A stretch of 63,115 bases of DNA, from positions 1-63,115 of the forward strand of contig NZ_MDDS01000018.1 in assembly GCF_001721295.1 (NCBI RefSeq), written 5' to 3'. This document shows positions 7,150 through 15,045 of this stretch, piece after piece. The DNA comes from Sphingomonas turrisvirgatae (GTDB lineage Bacteria > Pseudomonadota > Alphaproteobacteria > Sphingomonadales > Sphingomonadaceae). Under the pieces are notes generated by a model that was not told where the DNA came from, did no database searches, and was given only the letters and a program-made list of their open reading frames with translations. Every line of letters begins with the position of its first letter. Position 1 is the stretch's first letter. The position numbers were made by a program, and so were the translations under genes.

Positions 7150-8620
7150 ACGCGCGCAGCCGGGCGGCGGCGGCCTTCAGATCGGCGACGAAGGCTTCAT
7201 ATTCCTGCGCCTTGCGCGCCTCTTCCGGGATGCGCAGCAGGAAGCTGGGATGAACGGTGATCCAGGCTTCGCCACCACCGTCGGGCAAGTCGATCGGCGA
7301 CCCGCGTTCGCGTGAGATGGTGACGGTGCGCCCGAGCAGCGAGCGCGCGGCGGTGGCGCCGAGCGCGATGGTGACCTGGGGACGGACGATCAGCCGCTCC
7401 TGCTCGATCCACCAGCGGCAGGCGCTGATCTCGCCGGCGTCCGGCTTGGCGTGGATGCGGCGCTTGCCGCGTTGCTCGAACTTGAAGTGCTTGACCGCGT
7501 TGGTGAGATAAGCCTTGCCGCGATCGATCCCGGCCTCGGCCAGCGCACGGTCGAGCACTTGGCCAGCGGGGCCGATAAAGGGACGGCCGGCCAGATCCTC
7601 CTGATCGCCAGGCTGTTCGCCGACCAGCATCAGCGCGGCATCGACCGGCCCCTCGCCGAACACGGTTTGCGTGGCGTGCTCATAAAGGTGGCAGCGCGTG
7701 CAGTGCGCCGCCTCTTCGCGTAGCGCCGCCCAGGCGGACTGGCTGTTGCTGCCCGTTGCACGCGGCGGTGCGGTTCGCGCCTGTTCGACCATCGCCACCT
7801 CTCGCGCCCGTGCGCCCTTGATGAGTTCGCCCACCAGCGCGGTCTCGGGCATGTTCTTCCAGTATTTGCGCGGCATTTCCTTGAGCATCGCCCCGGTCTT
7901 CAGCCGCGCGGGATTGAAGATCGAGGCGTAATAGGTCTTCCACACCGCTTCGGTTGGGTCGTCCTGCGGCGCGTCTTCCTTGGTCGCGCCGGGGCCTTCG
8001 CTCAGCGTCGCGCCGTCCCAATGCAACGACACTTCGGGCGTCAGGATCGACCAGCGCATTGAGTTGAAGCGGTCGACGAAGAAGCGCGCATTGGCGCGGA
8101 CGATGTGGTGCTCGGGCTCGAACCAGGCGACATATGTGGAGTCGGCCGCACCAGCCCGCTCCCCCACCCCGCCACCCATTTCAGAATATCCTGCCGATGG
8201 GTGGCGGGGTGGGGGAGCGGGCTGGTGCGGCACTTCACGGAAACGCAGGAACGCGCGCATCTTGTGGATGTCGCGGCGCACCGCCTTGGCCATGGTTTCG
8301 AGCCGGCGGACGAGCGGGTCGGCGCCGTCTTCGATCACATGGCCGTTGGCGAGCGCGCGGGTTAGCAGCGTGTAGAGCAGCGCGAAGCGTTCCGGGTCGC
8401 CATGCAGGATTACTTCGCGGGCGAGTTCGACGAAGCGGCGGGGAACGCGAAGTTGTTCGCCGCCGCCTGTCAGCACGCCCTCATCGCCGAACAGGTCGGC
8501 GGGGGCCTCACCGACCTGCCAGACGATGTCGCCCGGTGGCACCCGCGCGGCCGCCAGCGCACGGGCGGCGTCGCGCCAGCCCTCGAAATCATCCGGCGCA
8601 GCTAACGCGACGGACCGCAT
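7133..8620 (-). CDS. DUF4130 (TIGR03915) domain fused to UdgX uracil-DNA-binding domain
   Basis: 495 residues in two parts. Residues 1 to about 270 match the DUF4130/TIGR03915 family of unknown DNA-metabolism role (FALLYTLLTRAL, DIHKMRAFLRFRE, YVAWFEPEHHIV). Residues from about 290 are a UdgX-type family-4 uracil-DNA glycosylase: CTRC iron-sulphur ligands near 305, motif GEQPGDQED, the UdgX-specific loop KRRIH near 385-389 and motif HPSFLL. UdgX is known to link covalently to uracil in DNA through the loop His. The coding sequence contains an 87-bp perfect palindrome at 8145-8231, adding about 29 residues (about 131-159) inside the first domain without breaking the frame. Its ATG directly follows the TAG of the hemerythrin gene. 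It is the last gene of a three-gene, LexA-boxed operon. Confidence 0.93.
   Translation of the reverse strand: MRSVALAAPDDFEGWRDAARALAAARVPPGDIVWQVGEAPADLFGDEGVLTGGGEQLRVPRRFVELAREVILHGDPERFALLYTLLTRALANGHVIEDGADPLVRRLETMAKAVRRDIHKMRAFLRFREVPHQPAPPPRHPSAGYSEMGGGVGERAGAADSTYVAWFEPEHHIVRANARFFVDRFNSMRWSILTPEVSLHWDGATLSEGPGATKEDAPQDDPTEAVWKTYYASIFNPARLKTGAMLKEMPRKYWKNMPETALVGELIKGARAREVAMVEQARTAPPRATGSNSQSAWAALREEAAHCTRCHLYEHATQTVFGEGPVDAALMLVGEQPGDQEDLAGRPFIGPAGQVLDRALAEAGIDRGKAYLTNAVKHFKFEQRGKRRIHAKPDAGEISACRWWIEQERLIVRPQVTIALGATAARSLLGRTVTISRERGSPIDLPDGGGEAWITVHPSFLLRIPEEARKAQEYEAFVADLKAAAARLRAFNPAS
8145..8231. repeat. 87-bp perfect palindromic element inserted in frame in the UdgX gene
   Basis: Two perfectly complementary 35-base arms (8145-8179 and 8197-8231) flank a 17-base loop containing AGAATATCCTGC. 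Length 87 is divisible by three and all three codon phases stay open in the host frame. It encodes a Pro/His-rich then Gly-rich stretch (HQPAPPPRHP ... MGGGVGERAGAA) absent from the usual family pattern. It is the same family as 4436-4510. Confidence 0.92.
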
Positions 8621-9103
8621 CTACTCCCGCGCATCCCCGGGCAGCTCTTCCTCGGCGCGCTCCACCTCCTTGGGCTTGCGCTTCTCGAACACCGCGGCGA
8701 TCCGCGACTTGGTTTCCTCGTCCAAATCCTTGGACGCGGCGGGGAACATCTCTTCCTCCTCCTCGTCGATATGGTGGAGGTAGCGGTGGCGCAGGTCCTT
8801 GAAGGTCTTGGCCCATTCGTCGCTCGACGGATCGCCCTCGACCAGTTCGCCCAGGAAATCGTCGATCTCCTTGTGCTCCGACACCGAATGCCGCGCCTCG
8901 TCGCGCAGGTCCGGGTTGGCGAGCATGGTGGCGTAGAGCGATTCCTCTTCCGCGGCGGCATGGGCCTGAAGCTCGACGCGCAGCTCCTCGAACAGGGTCG
9001 CGCGCTCCTCGCCATCGGGGTCGCTCGACGCGATGCGGGCGAACAGGTCGCGGTGGCGGTCGTGATCGGCTTTCAGGTCCCGGAAGATGCGGTCGTCGGC
9101 CAT
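8621..9103 (-). CDS. Hemerythrin HHE domain protein
   Basis: 160-residue soluble four-helix protein with hemerythrin-type diiron ligands: DHDRHRDLF (helix 1 His), HAAAEEESLY (HxxxE), SEHKEIDDF (His) and HHIDEEEEEMF (His/acid). It probably binds O2, NO or peroxide, or stores iron. The acidic Lys/Glu-rich C-terminus (about 135-160) is disordered-looking. The start at 9103 has AAGGAG at good spacing; an earlier in-frame ATG is less likely. It sits between the radical SAM gene (62-base gap) and the UdgX fusion (stop codon abuts next ATG), an unusual place for a hemerythrin, suggesting a role in protecting iron-sulphur repair enzymes (inference). Confidence 0.9.
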   Translation of the reverse strand: MADDRIFRDLKADHDRHRDLFARIASSDPDGEERATLFEELRVELQAHAAAEEESLYATMLANPDLRDEARHSVSEHKEIDDFLGELVEGDPSSDEWAKTFKDLRHRYLHHIDEEEEEMFPAASKDLDEETKSRIAAVFEKRKPKEVERAEEELPGDARE

Positions 9104-9165
9104 GAAGGGTCTCCTTTGCCCGCTCAACCGCCGCGCGCTGCGCTTGTTTCAGACGCGACTCATTC

Positions 9166-10413
9166 TCAAGCGGCGAAGAGCTCGAGCTGTTCCTTCTTCG
9201 GCGCGACGATCGGGCGAAGGTCGGCGCGATCGGACAGGGTGACCGGCCGCCAATCGTCGGCGATCAGGAAGGGCCGCAGCTTGGCGACCGAGACCGTGAG
9301 ACGACCGACATCGGCGAGGCTCAGCCGCCGCCAGCGCCGCGCGAGGATGATCTTGTCCACCGCCTTTACCCCCAGACCCGGCACGCGCAGCAGCATCTCA
9401 CGCGGGGCGCGATTGACGTCGACGGGAAAGCGATGACGATGCTTCAATGCCCAGGAGAGCTTGGGATCGATGTCGAGCGGCATCATGCCGGTCGCGGGAT
9501 CGGCGGCGTCGGCGACTTCGTCCGGGCCATAGTCGTAGAAGCGCATCAGCCAGTCGGATTGATAGAGCCGATGTTCGCGCATCAGCGGCGGGCGTTGCAG
9601 CGGGAGCACGGCGCTGGCGTCCGGGATCGGGCTGAACGCCGAATAATAGACGCGGCGCAGGTTGAACCGGCCGTAGAGGCCGGAGGCGCGCTGAACGATG
9701 TCGCGGTCGGTTGCCGCATCGGCGCCGACGATCATCTGAGTCGACTGACCCGCGGGCGCGAATTTGGGGGCGGAGCGGTAGCGCTTTGCAGCGTCCGACT
9801 TGTCCTCGATCTCCTGCCGAAGGCCGCGCATCGCCCCTTCGATGCGGGGCGCGGACTTTTCGGGAGCGAGGCGGGCGAGGCCGGCGACGGTGGGCAGCTC
9901 GACATTGATCGAGAGGCGATCGGCATGAAGGCCGGCCTGGCGCAGCAATTCGGGATCGGCGTCGGGGATCGTCTTCAAGTGGATATAGCCGCGGAAATCA
10001 TGATCCTCACGCAGGGAGCGCGCGACCTCGACGATCTGCTCCATCGTGTAGTTGGAGGAGCGGATGATGCCGGAGGAGAGGAACAGCCCCTCGATATAAT
10101 TGCGGCGGTAGAAGTCGAGCGTGAGCTTCACGACCTCCTGCGCGGTGAAGCGCGCGCGGCGGACGTTCGAGCTTTTGCGGTTGATGCAATAATGGCAGTC
10201 GAAGATGCAGCTGTTGGTCAGCAGGATCTTGAGCAGGCTGATGCAGCGGCCGTCGGGGGCATAGGCGTGGCAGATCCCCATTCCCTCCGTCGAGCCAATG
10301 CCCTTGCCACCCGCGGACTTGCGCTTGGCGGTGCCTGAGGACGCGCAGGAGGCGTCGTATTTCGCGGCGTCCGCGAGGATTTCGAGCTTTTCGCGCAGGT
10401 CGAGCTGGGCCAT
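9166..10413 (-). CDS. Putative DNA modification/repair radical SAM protein (TIGR03916)
   Basis: 415-residue radical S-adenosylmethionine enzyme. The 4Fe-4S motif is CIFDCHYC (about residues 69-76), preceded by AAKYDASCASSG, typical of the family's N-terminus. A helix-hairpin-helix near the C-terminus (LLRVPGLGVKAVDKI) points to nucleic-acid binding. The substrate is unknown; the family habitually neighbours TIGR03915/UdgX genes, as here. It is first in the operon and its ATG lies 3 bases from a LexA-type box, leaving little room for a ribosome-binding site, so the mRNA may be nearly leaderless. Confidence 0.93.
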   Translation of the reverse strand: MAQLDLREKLEILADAAKYDASCASSGTAKRKSAGGKGIGSTEGMGICHAYAPDGRCISLLKILLTNSCIFDCHYCINRKSSNVRRARFTAQEVVKLTLDFYRRNYIEGLFLSSGIIRSSNYTMEQIVEVARSLREDHDFRGYIHLKTIPDADPELLRQAGLHADRLSINVELPTVAGLARLAPEKSAPRIEGAMRGLRQEIEDKSDAAKRYRSAPKFAPAGQSTQMIVGADAATDRDIVQRASGLYGRFNLRRVYYSAFSPIPDASAVLPLQRPPLMREHRLYQSDWLMRFYDYGPDEVADAADPATGMMPLDIDPKLSWALKHRHRFPVDVNRAPREMLLRVPGLGVKAVDKIILARRWRRLSLADVGRLTVSVAKLRPFLIADDWRPVTLSDRADLRPIVAPKKEQLELFAA

Positions 10414-10415
10414 TC

Positions 10416-10430
10416 GTTCAATATATGTTC
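10416..10430. promoter_or_regulatory. LexA (SOS) box, alphaproteobacterial type
   Basis: GTTCAATATATGTTC is an exact match to GTTC-N7-GTTC, the direct-repeat LexA operator of alphaproteobacteria. It lies immediately before the radical SAM start codon, and TTGACT (a -35-like hexamer, minus strand, 10448-10453) lies about 20 bases further upstream. LexA bound here would block initiation, placing the operon in the SOS regulon (inference). Confidence 0.8.
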
Positions 10431-10494
10431 TGGTGCTTCCCGTGTCGAGTCAAAGGCTTAGCTTTTGATCGCTGACGCGGGCCGGCACCGCCCT

Positions 10495-11826
10495 TCAGCA
10501 ATGCTGGCGCAACCGCCTTTCGCGACGAAGCGACCAGAGGATCGCGACGCACAGCAGGGAGGCGAGCGCGAGGTAGAGGTGCAGGCCGGACCATGGCTGC
10601 CAGCCCCAGAACTCGCTGGGCAGCGTGCGCAGCTGGCCATTCAGGAACAGGCGCGTCCAGATGAGGTCGCGCAGCGGGTCCTGATAGTCGGTCGGGGCCA
10701 TGATCTCGGTCGCGGCGATGACGAGGCTGATCGCGATGCTGGCGGCGAGGAGCAGGGCGGCAAGCGCGCGTTCCCAGCGGTCGGCGCTGGCCCATAGCGC
10801 GCCGGACGCGATGGCGAGAAAGCCGAGCGCCGGGACGGCGTGGCGCGGGCCGGTCGAGTTGCCGCCATCCCAATAGGCGTAGGAGGCGTTGTAGAGAAAG
10901 GCGACCAGCGTGACGGCGAGCGCGAGCAGGCCGAGGTCGCGCGTCGCCGGGTTGCGCATCAGCGTCCAGAAACCGAATGGGGCGAGCAGCATGACGGGCG
11001 CGACCCACAGCATGCCGCGGCGGCTGCCGAACGTGATTCCGTAGAGCACATCGAGCTTTGGATAGGTGAGGCCGAACAGCCCCTGCTGCATCCCTTCGAA
11101 CCCCACCACGCCCGAATAGCCGAGGCGGAACGGCGTGCCGAAGGCGAGGAGATTATAGCCGATCAGCGGGAGAAGGGCGGCGGTTCCGGCGGCGGCGGCG
11201 ACCAGGTAGCAGCGGCGCTTGTCGGCGGCCGGCAAGTGGCGGCTGCGCCAGAGTGCCCATAAGGCGATCGGGAGCGCGGTGAGCAGCGCGCTATATTCAA
11301 TGACCAGCGCCCAGCCGAGCAGCGCGCCGGCGAGCGCGGCATGGCGGGCGGGGCGGGCGGCTGTGCCCGTGCCGCGCCAGACCGCCCAGGTGGCAAGGAC
11401 AAGCAAGGCGGCGACGGGCGCGTGGCCGAACAGGGTGGTGGACCAGCCCCAGACCGGGCCGCCGAGCGCATAGGCGAGCGCGGCGAACAGGCCGGCGCCG
11501 CGGCTGCCCGTGGCGCGGCCGACCAGGTCGAGCAACGCGACGGACGCGAGCGCGGTAAGCAGCGCGACGAGGCCGGCCGTGACGAGACGCTGGCGTAGCG
11601 TCAAATACCGGCTGAGGCCGGCTCCTTCGAACACGCGCTGCACGTCGCTGGACCGGATGTCGGTGAGTGCATTGCCGAGCGCGACGGCGGGGACTGCCAT
11701 CAGCGTCATGCCCGGCGCCTTGTCGAGGTAGAAGTGACCGTCGAACCGGGCCTTGTCGATCGTCATGTCGGCGAACGCGTCGATGCGCGCGTCGCCGGTT
11801 TCGGCAATGGCGATGGCGGCGAACAT
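10495..11826 (-). CDS. Polytopic membrane protein, glycosyltransferase 39-like
   Basis: 443+ residues with about ten hydrophobic segments and the N-terminal pattern of GT-C membrane glycosyltransferases (NPNNATRMFAAIAIAETGDARID then DGHFYLDKAPG). These enzymes transfer sugars from polyprenyl-phosphate donors; the acceptor is unknown. The frame continues about 110 bases upstream of the listed ATG and encodes an Arg-rich then hydrophobic stretch (RRTTAALLLALVWL) that looks like the missing first membrane helix. No ATG, GTG or TTG lies there before the in-frame TAG, so the true start may be non-canonical (ATT or CTG), or the 5' end has mutated. Confidence 0.75.
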   Translation of the reverse strand: MFAAIAIAETGDARIDAFADMTIDKARFDGHFYLDKAPGMTLMAVPAVALGNALTDIRSSDVQRVFEGAGLSRYLTLRQRLVTAGLVALLTALASVALLDLVGRATGSRGAGLFAALAYALGGPVWGWSTTLFGHAPVAALLVLATWAVWRGTGTAARPARHAALAGALLGWALVIEYSALLTALPIALWALWRSRHLPAADKRRCYLVAAAAGTAALLPLIGYNLLAFGTPFRLGYSGVVGFEGMQQGLFGLTYPKLDVLYGITFGSRRGMLWVAPVMLLAPFGFWTLMRNPATRDLGLLALAVTLVAFLYNASYAYWDGGNSTGPRHAVPALGFLAIASGALWASADRWERALAALLLAASIAISLVIAATEIMAPTDYQDPLRDLIWTRLFLNGQLRTLPSEFWGWQPWSGLHLYLALASLLCVAILWSLRRERRLRQHC

Positions 11827-11967
11827 CCGGGTCGCATTGTTGGGGTTAAACGGCCAGGATCCGAACCAGGCGCAAGACAGCCAGACCAGCGCGAGAAGCA
11901 GCGCGGCGGTGGTGCGGCGAGCTGACCCTAGGTTGCTAATCTTGCGCTACTCCGCGTCGAGGATCAG

Positions 11968-12056
11968 CCCCTGCAAGCGCGGGGACCCAGCGTCGATTGC
12001 GGTGTCTCGCGCAACCCTGGGCCCCTGCTTTCGCAGGGGAACAGGGGTTGGACAAG
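11968..12056. repeat. Palindromic element with CCCCTGC/GCAGGGG hairpins
   Basis: Two hairpins, CCCCTGC-AAGC-GCGGGG (11968-11984) and CCCCTGC-TTTC-GCAGGGG (12022-12039), with related flanks and a trailing ACAGGGG. It has the look of sphingomonad intergenic repeats. It fills most of the 268-base gap between the membrane glycosyltransferase gene and the downstream end of the coq7 operon. Confidence 0.6.
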
Positions 12057-12094
12057 AGCGGCGGCGGCAGCGGTCCGCGTCCCCGGCACGCGGC

Positions 12095-12499
12095 TTATTC
12101 GGGCAGCACCTTTTCGGCTTCCTTGCGCTGGCGCGCCTCGGCCTTGCCGCGGCGCAGTTCCTGTGCGCCGCAGCCGATGCCGCCGCCCGGGCCGACGGTG
12201 GTGCAACTGCCGATGCCGGTGTTGCCGACGGTCATCGTATCCTGCTGGCGCACGGCCCAGCTTTCATTCTCGCGCTTCACTTCCTGATCGCGCAGATCCT
12301 TGGGGATGCGATAGCGTTCCTCGGCCGGGCGGCGGACGCACACCACGATCTCGTCGCCATCGGCATTGGTCGGGCATTTGTCGTCGCCATAGATGACGAG
12401 CACGCCGTCCTGCGGCGCGTTCTGCGCGAAGCCCGGCACGCCGATCGCCAGCAGCGGCAGCGCAGTGATCCCGGCGAGGGCCAGCAAGGTGGTCTTCAT
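12095..12499 (-). CDS. Secreted hypothetical protein with four cysteines
   Basis: 134 residues: signal peptide (about 1-25, ending GFAQ-N), then VLVIYGDDKCPTNADGDEIVVCVRR, RYRIPKDLR, a Gly-rich SCTTVGPGGGIGCGAQ and a charged Lys/Glu/Arg-rich tail. I do not recognise a named domain; the GDDKCP...GDEIVVC pattern recalls conserved hypothetical proteins of sphingomonads. It starts 12 bases after coq7 in the same direction, downstream of dsbB, so its even number of cysteines may be oxidised in the periplasm (inference). AGGAGG is seen upstream of the chosen start. Confidence 0.72.
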   Translation of the reverse strand: MKTTLLALAGITALPLLAIGVPGFAQNAPQDGVLVIYGDDKCPTNADGDEIVVCVRRPAEERYRIPKDLRDQEVKRENESWAVRQQDTMTVGNTGIGSCTTVGPGGGIGCGAQELRRGKAEARQRKEAEKVLPE

Positions 12500-12510
12500 G
12501 GGCTTCCTCC

Positions 12511-13044
12511 TCAAATCCGTTTCGACAGCTGGATCGCCGCGCGGCAAACCAGCCGGATCGCGCCCGAAAGCAGCGGATAGGCGATCGCCGTCTCTGCACC
12601 CGCCGCCAGCGCCGCGTCGCGATGTTCCAGTTCCTCGGCCTGGAAATCGCGCACGGCGTCCGCCAGCACGGGGTCGGCATCGGACAGCTGCGCCAGCTGA
12701 TCGGCATAGTGCCGGTCGATCTCGGTTTCGACCGCCACGGTACAGGCCATCGCCGCCGCAGGGCCGATCGCCGCCGTGACTGCGCCCAGGGCATGGCCGC
12801 CGACCTTCCACAGCGGTTGCAGGGCGGTCGGCCGTACGCCGCGGTCGATCATCAGCGCGTCGAAGAAGCGGCGGTGCCGTTCCTCCTGATTGGCCATGCC
12901 GGCAATCGCGCGCGCGGCGTCGCTGCGGTCGCCCATCACGGCAAGCTGCCCGCCATAGATGCGAGTCGCGCCATATTCGCCCGCCTGATCGACGCGGATC
13001 ATTGCCGCCGTATCGGGGCGCGGGTCGCCCGGCTTCCACTTCAT
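12511..13044 (-). CDS. coq7: Demethoxyubiquinone hydroxylase Coq7
   Basis: 177-residue diiron monooxygenase for the late C6 hydroxylation in ubiquinone synthesis. The six carboxylate/His ligands are visible: DQAGEYGA, QEERHRRFF, VETEID.HY and EELEHRD. It overlaps dsbB by 4 bases (ATGA), so it is translationally coupled. Confidence 0.93.
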   Translation of the reverse strand: MKWKPGDPRPDTAAMIRVDQAGEYGATRIYGGQLAVMGDRSDAARAIAGMANQEERHRRFFDALMIDRGVRPTALQPLWKVGGHALGAVTAAIGPAAAMACTVAVETEIDRHYADQLAQLSDADPVLADAVRDFQAEELEHRDAALAAGAETAIAYPLLSGAIRLVCRAAIQLSKRI

Positions 13045-13520
13045 CGCCGCTTACTCTTCGACATCAAGATTGCGATCACCAACGCGCCACCGAGCGAAAG
13101 GATCGCGTTCCAGCCGGCGAGCGAGATGCCGAGCCAGCTCCACGGCGCGACGTCACAGCGGATCAGCGGCGCGTTCATGATGGAATCGAGCGTGACCGCG
13201 CCGCCGCCCATGGTGGTGGCGCAGCGCGTCAGCCCTTCCCACCAGCCATATTCGACCCCGGCATGAAAGGCGCCGATCGCCCCGCTGATCGCGATGAGCA
13301 GCGCCGCAAGCCAGACGAGCGGCACGCGCGCCGGCCGAACCACGAACGAGCCGAGCGCGACGAGGATCGCGGCATAATGCGGCCAGCGCTGCCACATGCA
13401 CATCTCGCACGGATAGAGTCCGCCCAGATACTGGCTGCCGAGCGCGCCCGCCATCAGCGCGAGCGGGAGCAGCAGCGCCAGCCATTGCGCGGTGCGGTGT
13501 GCCGGGCGTGGCGTGCGCAA
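13041..13520 (-). CDS. dsbB: Disulfide bond formation protein B
   Basis: 159-residue inner-membrane quinone reductase partner of DsbA. Four membrane segments; first redox pair CEMC in the LYPCEMCMWQRW periplasmic loop; second pair at LTRC and LIRCD. It follows ctpA with a 2-base gap and overlaps coq7. Its electrons pass to ubiquinone, which fits the shared operon with coq7. Confidence 0.92.
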   Translation of the reverse strand: MRTPRPAHRTAQWLALLLPLALMAGALGSQYLGGLYPCEMCMWQRWPHYAAILVALGSFVVRPARVPLVWLAALLIAISGAIGAFHAGVEYGWWEGLTRCATTMGGGAVTLDSIMNAPLIRCDVAPWSWLGISLAGWNAILSLGGALVIAILMSKSKRR

Positions 13521-13522
13521 GG

Positions 13523-14863
13523 TCAGCGCCGCCCGCCGCTCTTCACGCCGCCGGCCGCGATGCGGACGGGCGCGGCGGTGCGCGCGATCGTCTGCAGCGC
13601 ATAGTGCAGCTGGAAGTCCTCGATCCCCTGCTTCTTCAGCTGCTCGGGCGTTGCAGTGAAGCGCGGATCGGTCTTGTCGTCCTCTTCCAGCACCGAATTG
13701 TCGACCTTCGCCTCGTTGATCAGGTGGCGGCGCAGATCGGCCTCCCGGAAGGTCGGGCGCGTCTTGTAGTCGGGATCGCTGAGCTGCGGCACGGGCAGGT
13801 CGGGGTCGATCCCGCCTTCCTGCACCGAGCGGCCCGACGGGGTGTAGTAGCGGGCGGTGGTGAGCCGCAGCGCGGTGCGCGGGCCAAGCTGAAGCAGCGT
13901 CTGCACCGACCCCTTGCCGAAGGTCTTTTCGCCCAGCACCAGCGCGCGGTGATGGTCCTGCAGCGCACCGGCGACGATCTCGCTCGCCGAGGCGGTGCCG
14001 GCATCGACCAGCACGACCAGCGGCAGGCCGCGCGCCAGGTCGTCAGACTTGGCATACCAGCGTTCGATATCGGACTTGTCGCGCCCGCGTTGGCTGACGA
14101 TCTCGCCATGCGCGAGGAAGGCGTCGGTCACCTCGATCGCCTGATTGAGCAGGCCGCCGCCATTGGCGCGCAGGTCGATGACATAGCCCTTGGGCTTGCC
14201 GCCGAGCTGGCGCTCGATCGCGGCGATGCCCGCCTTCATGTCCGCCGCGGTCGTCGCGCTGAAGGTGTTGATGTTGAGGATGCCGATGCCGTCCTTGACC
14301 TCCCACTTCACCGCCTTTTGCACGATGGTCTCGCGCGTCAGGGTGACATCGATCGGTTTTTCACGCCCGCGCCGCACGAGGCGCAGCGTGATCTTCGTCC
14401 CCGGCGCGCCGCGCATCTGGGTGGTCGCTTCGTCCAGTGTGCCGCCGTAAAGCAGCTTGTCGTCGATATGCGTGATATAGTCGCCGGCCTTGATGCCCGC
14501 GCGCCAGGCGGGGGTATCCTCGGTCGGGGTGACGACCTTTACCGCGCCGTCCTCCATCGTGACGGTAAGGCCGAGGCCGCCATAATTGCCCTCTGTCTGG
14601 AGGCGCAGATTGTCGAACGCGGCGGCATCGACATAGGAGCTGTGCGGATCGAGCGCGGCAAGCATGCCGTCGATCGCGCCCTTCATCAGCGTCTTGTCGT
14701 CGACCTTCTCGACATAGTCGGCCTTCACCCGCTGGTACACGTCCATGAACGCGTCGAGCTCGCGGTAGCTGGAGGTTTCGACATTCGCCATCGCGCCGGT
14801 CGTGATGGGCACGAGCGCGAGCGCGCCGACGGCGGCGGTGACTTGCAGGAAGGGACGGACCAT
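13523..14863 (-). CDS. ctpA: Carboxy-terminal processing protease (S41)
   Basis: 446-residue periplasmic serine protease. Signal sequence at about 1-28; helical N-terminal domain (DPHSSYVD); PDZ domain (GNYGGLGLTVT, GIKAGDYITHIDD); S41 catalytic core with Ser in GTASASEIV and Lys in GEKTFGKGSVQ. The start at 14863 is preferred over an upstream one because GGAAAG lies before it and the signal peptide follows. In related genomes it usually follows envC directly; here gdhA on the other strand lies between them. First gene of ctpA-dsbB-coq7-hypothetical. Confidence 0.93.
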   Translation of the reverse strand: MVRPFLQVTAAVGALALVPITTGAMANVETSSYRELDAFMDVYQRVKADYVEKVDDKTLMKGAIDGMLAALDPHSSYVDAAAFDNLRLQTEGNYGGLGLTVTMEDGAVKVVTPTEDTPAWRAGIKAGDYITHIDDKLLYGGTLDEATTQMRGAPGTKITLRLVRRGREKPIDVTLTRETIVQKAVKWEVKDGIGILNINTFSATTAADMKAGIAAIERQLGGKPKGYVIDLRANGGGLLNQAIEVTDAFLAHGEIVSQRGRDKSDIERWYAKSDDLARGLPLVVLVDAGTASASEIVAGALQDHHRALVLGEKTFGKGSVQTLLQLGPRTALRLTTARYYTPSGRSVQEGGIDPDLPVPQLSDPDYKTRPTFREADLRRHLINEAKVDNSVLEEDDKTDPRFTATPEQLKKQGIEDFQLHYALQTIARTAAPVRIAAGGVKSGGRR

Positions 14864-15045
14864 GACGCGACTTTCCAGGGTTTGCCCCCAGGATAGACTG
14901 GATTGGCGGTGCCGCAAAGCGACAAGCGCAAGTCCGCCCTTGCGGGACGGCTGCGCACGATTAGCTCAGCTGCGCCACCCGCAGTGAAACTTTCTTGCAT
15001 TCTGCGCCCTGCCTTCCCTACCGAGCCGGCGCAGGAGAAAGTTCA

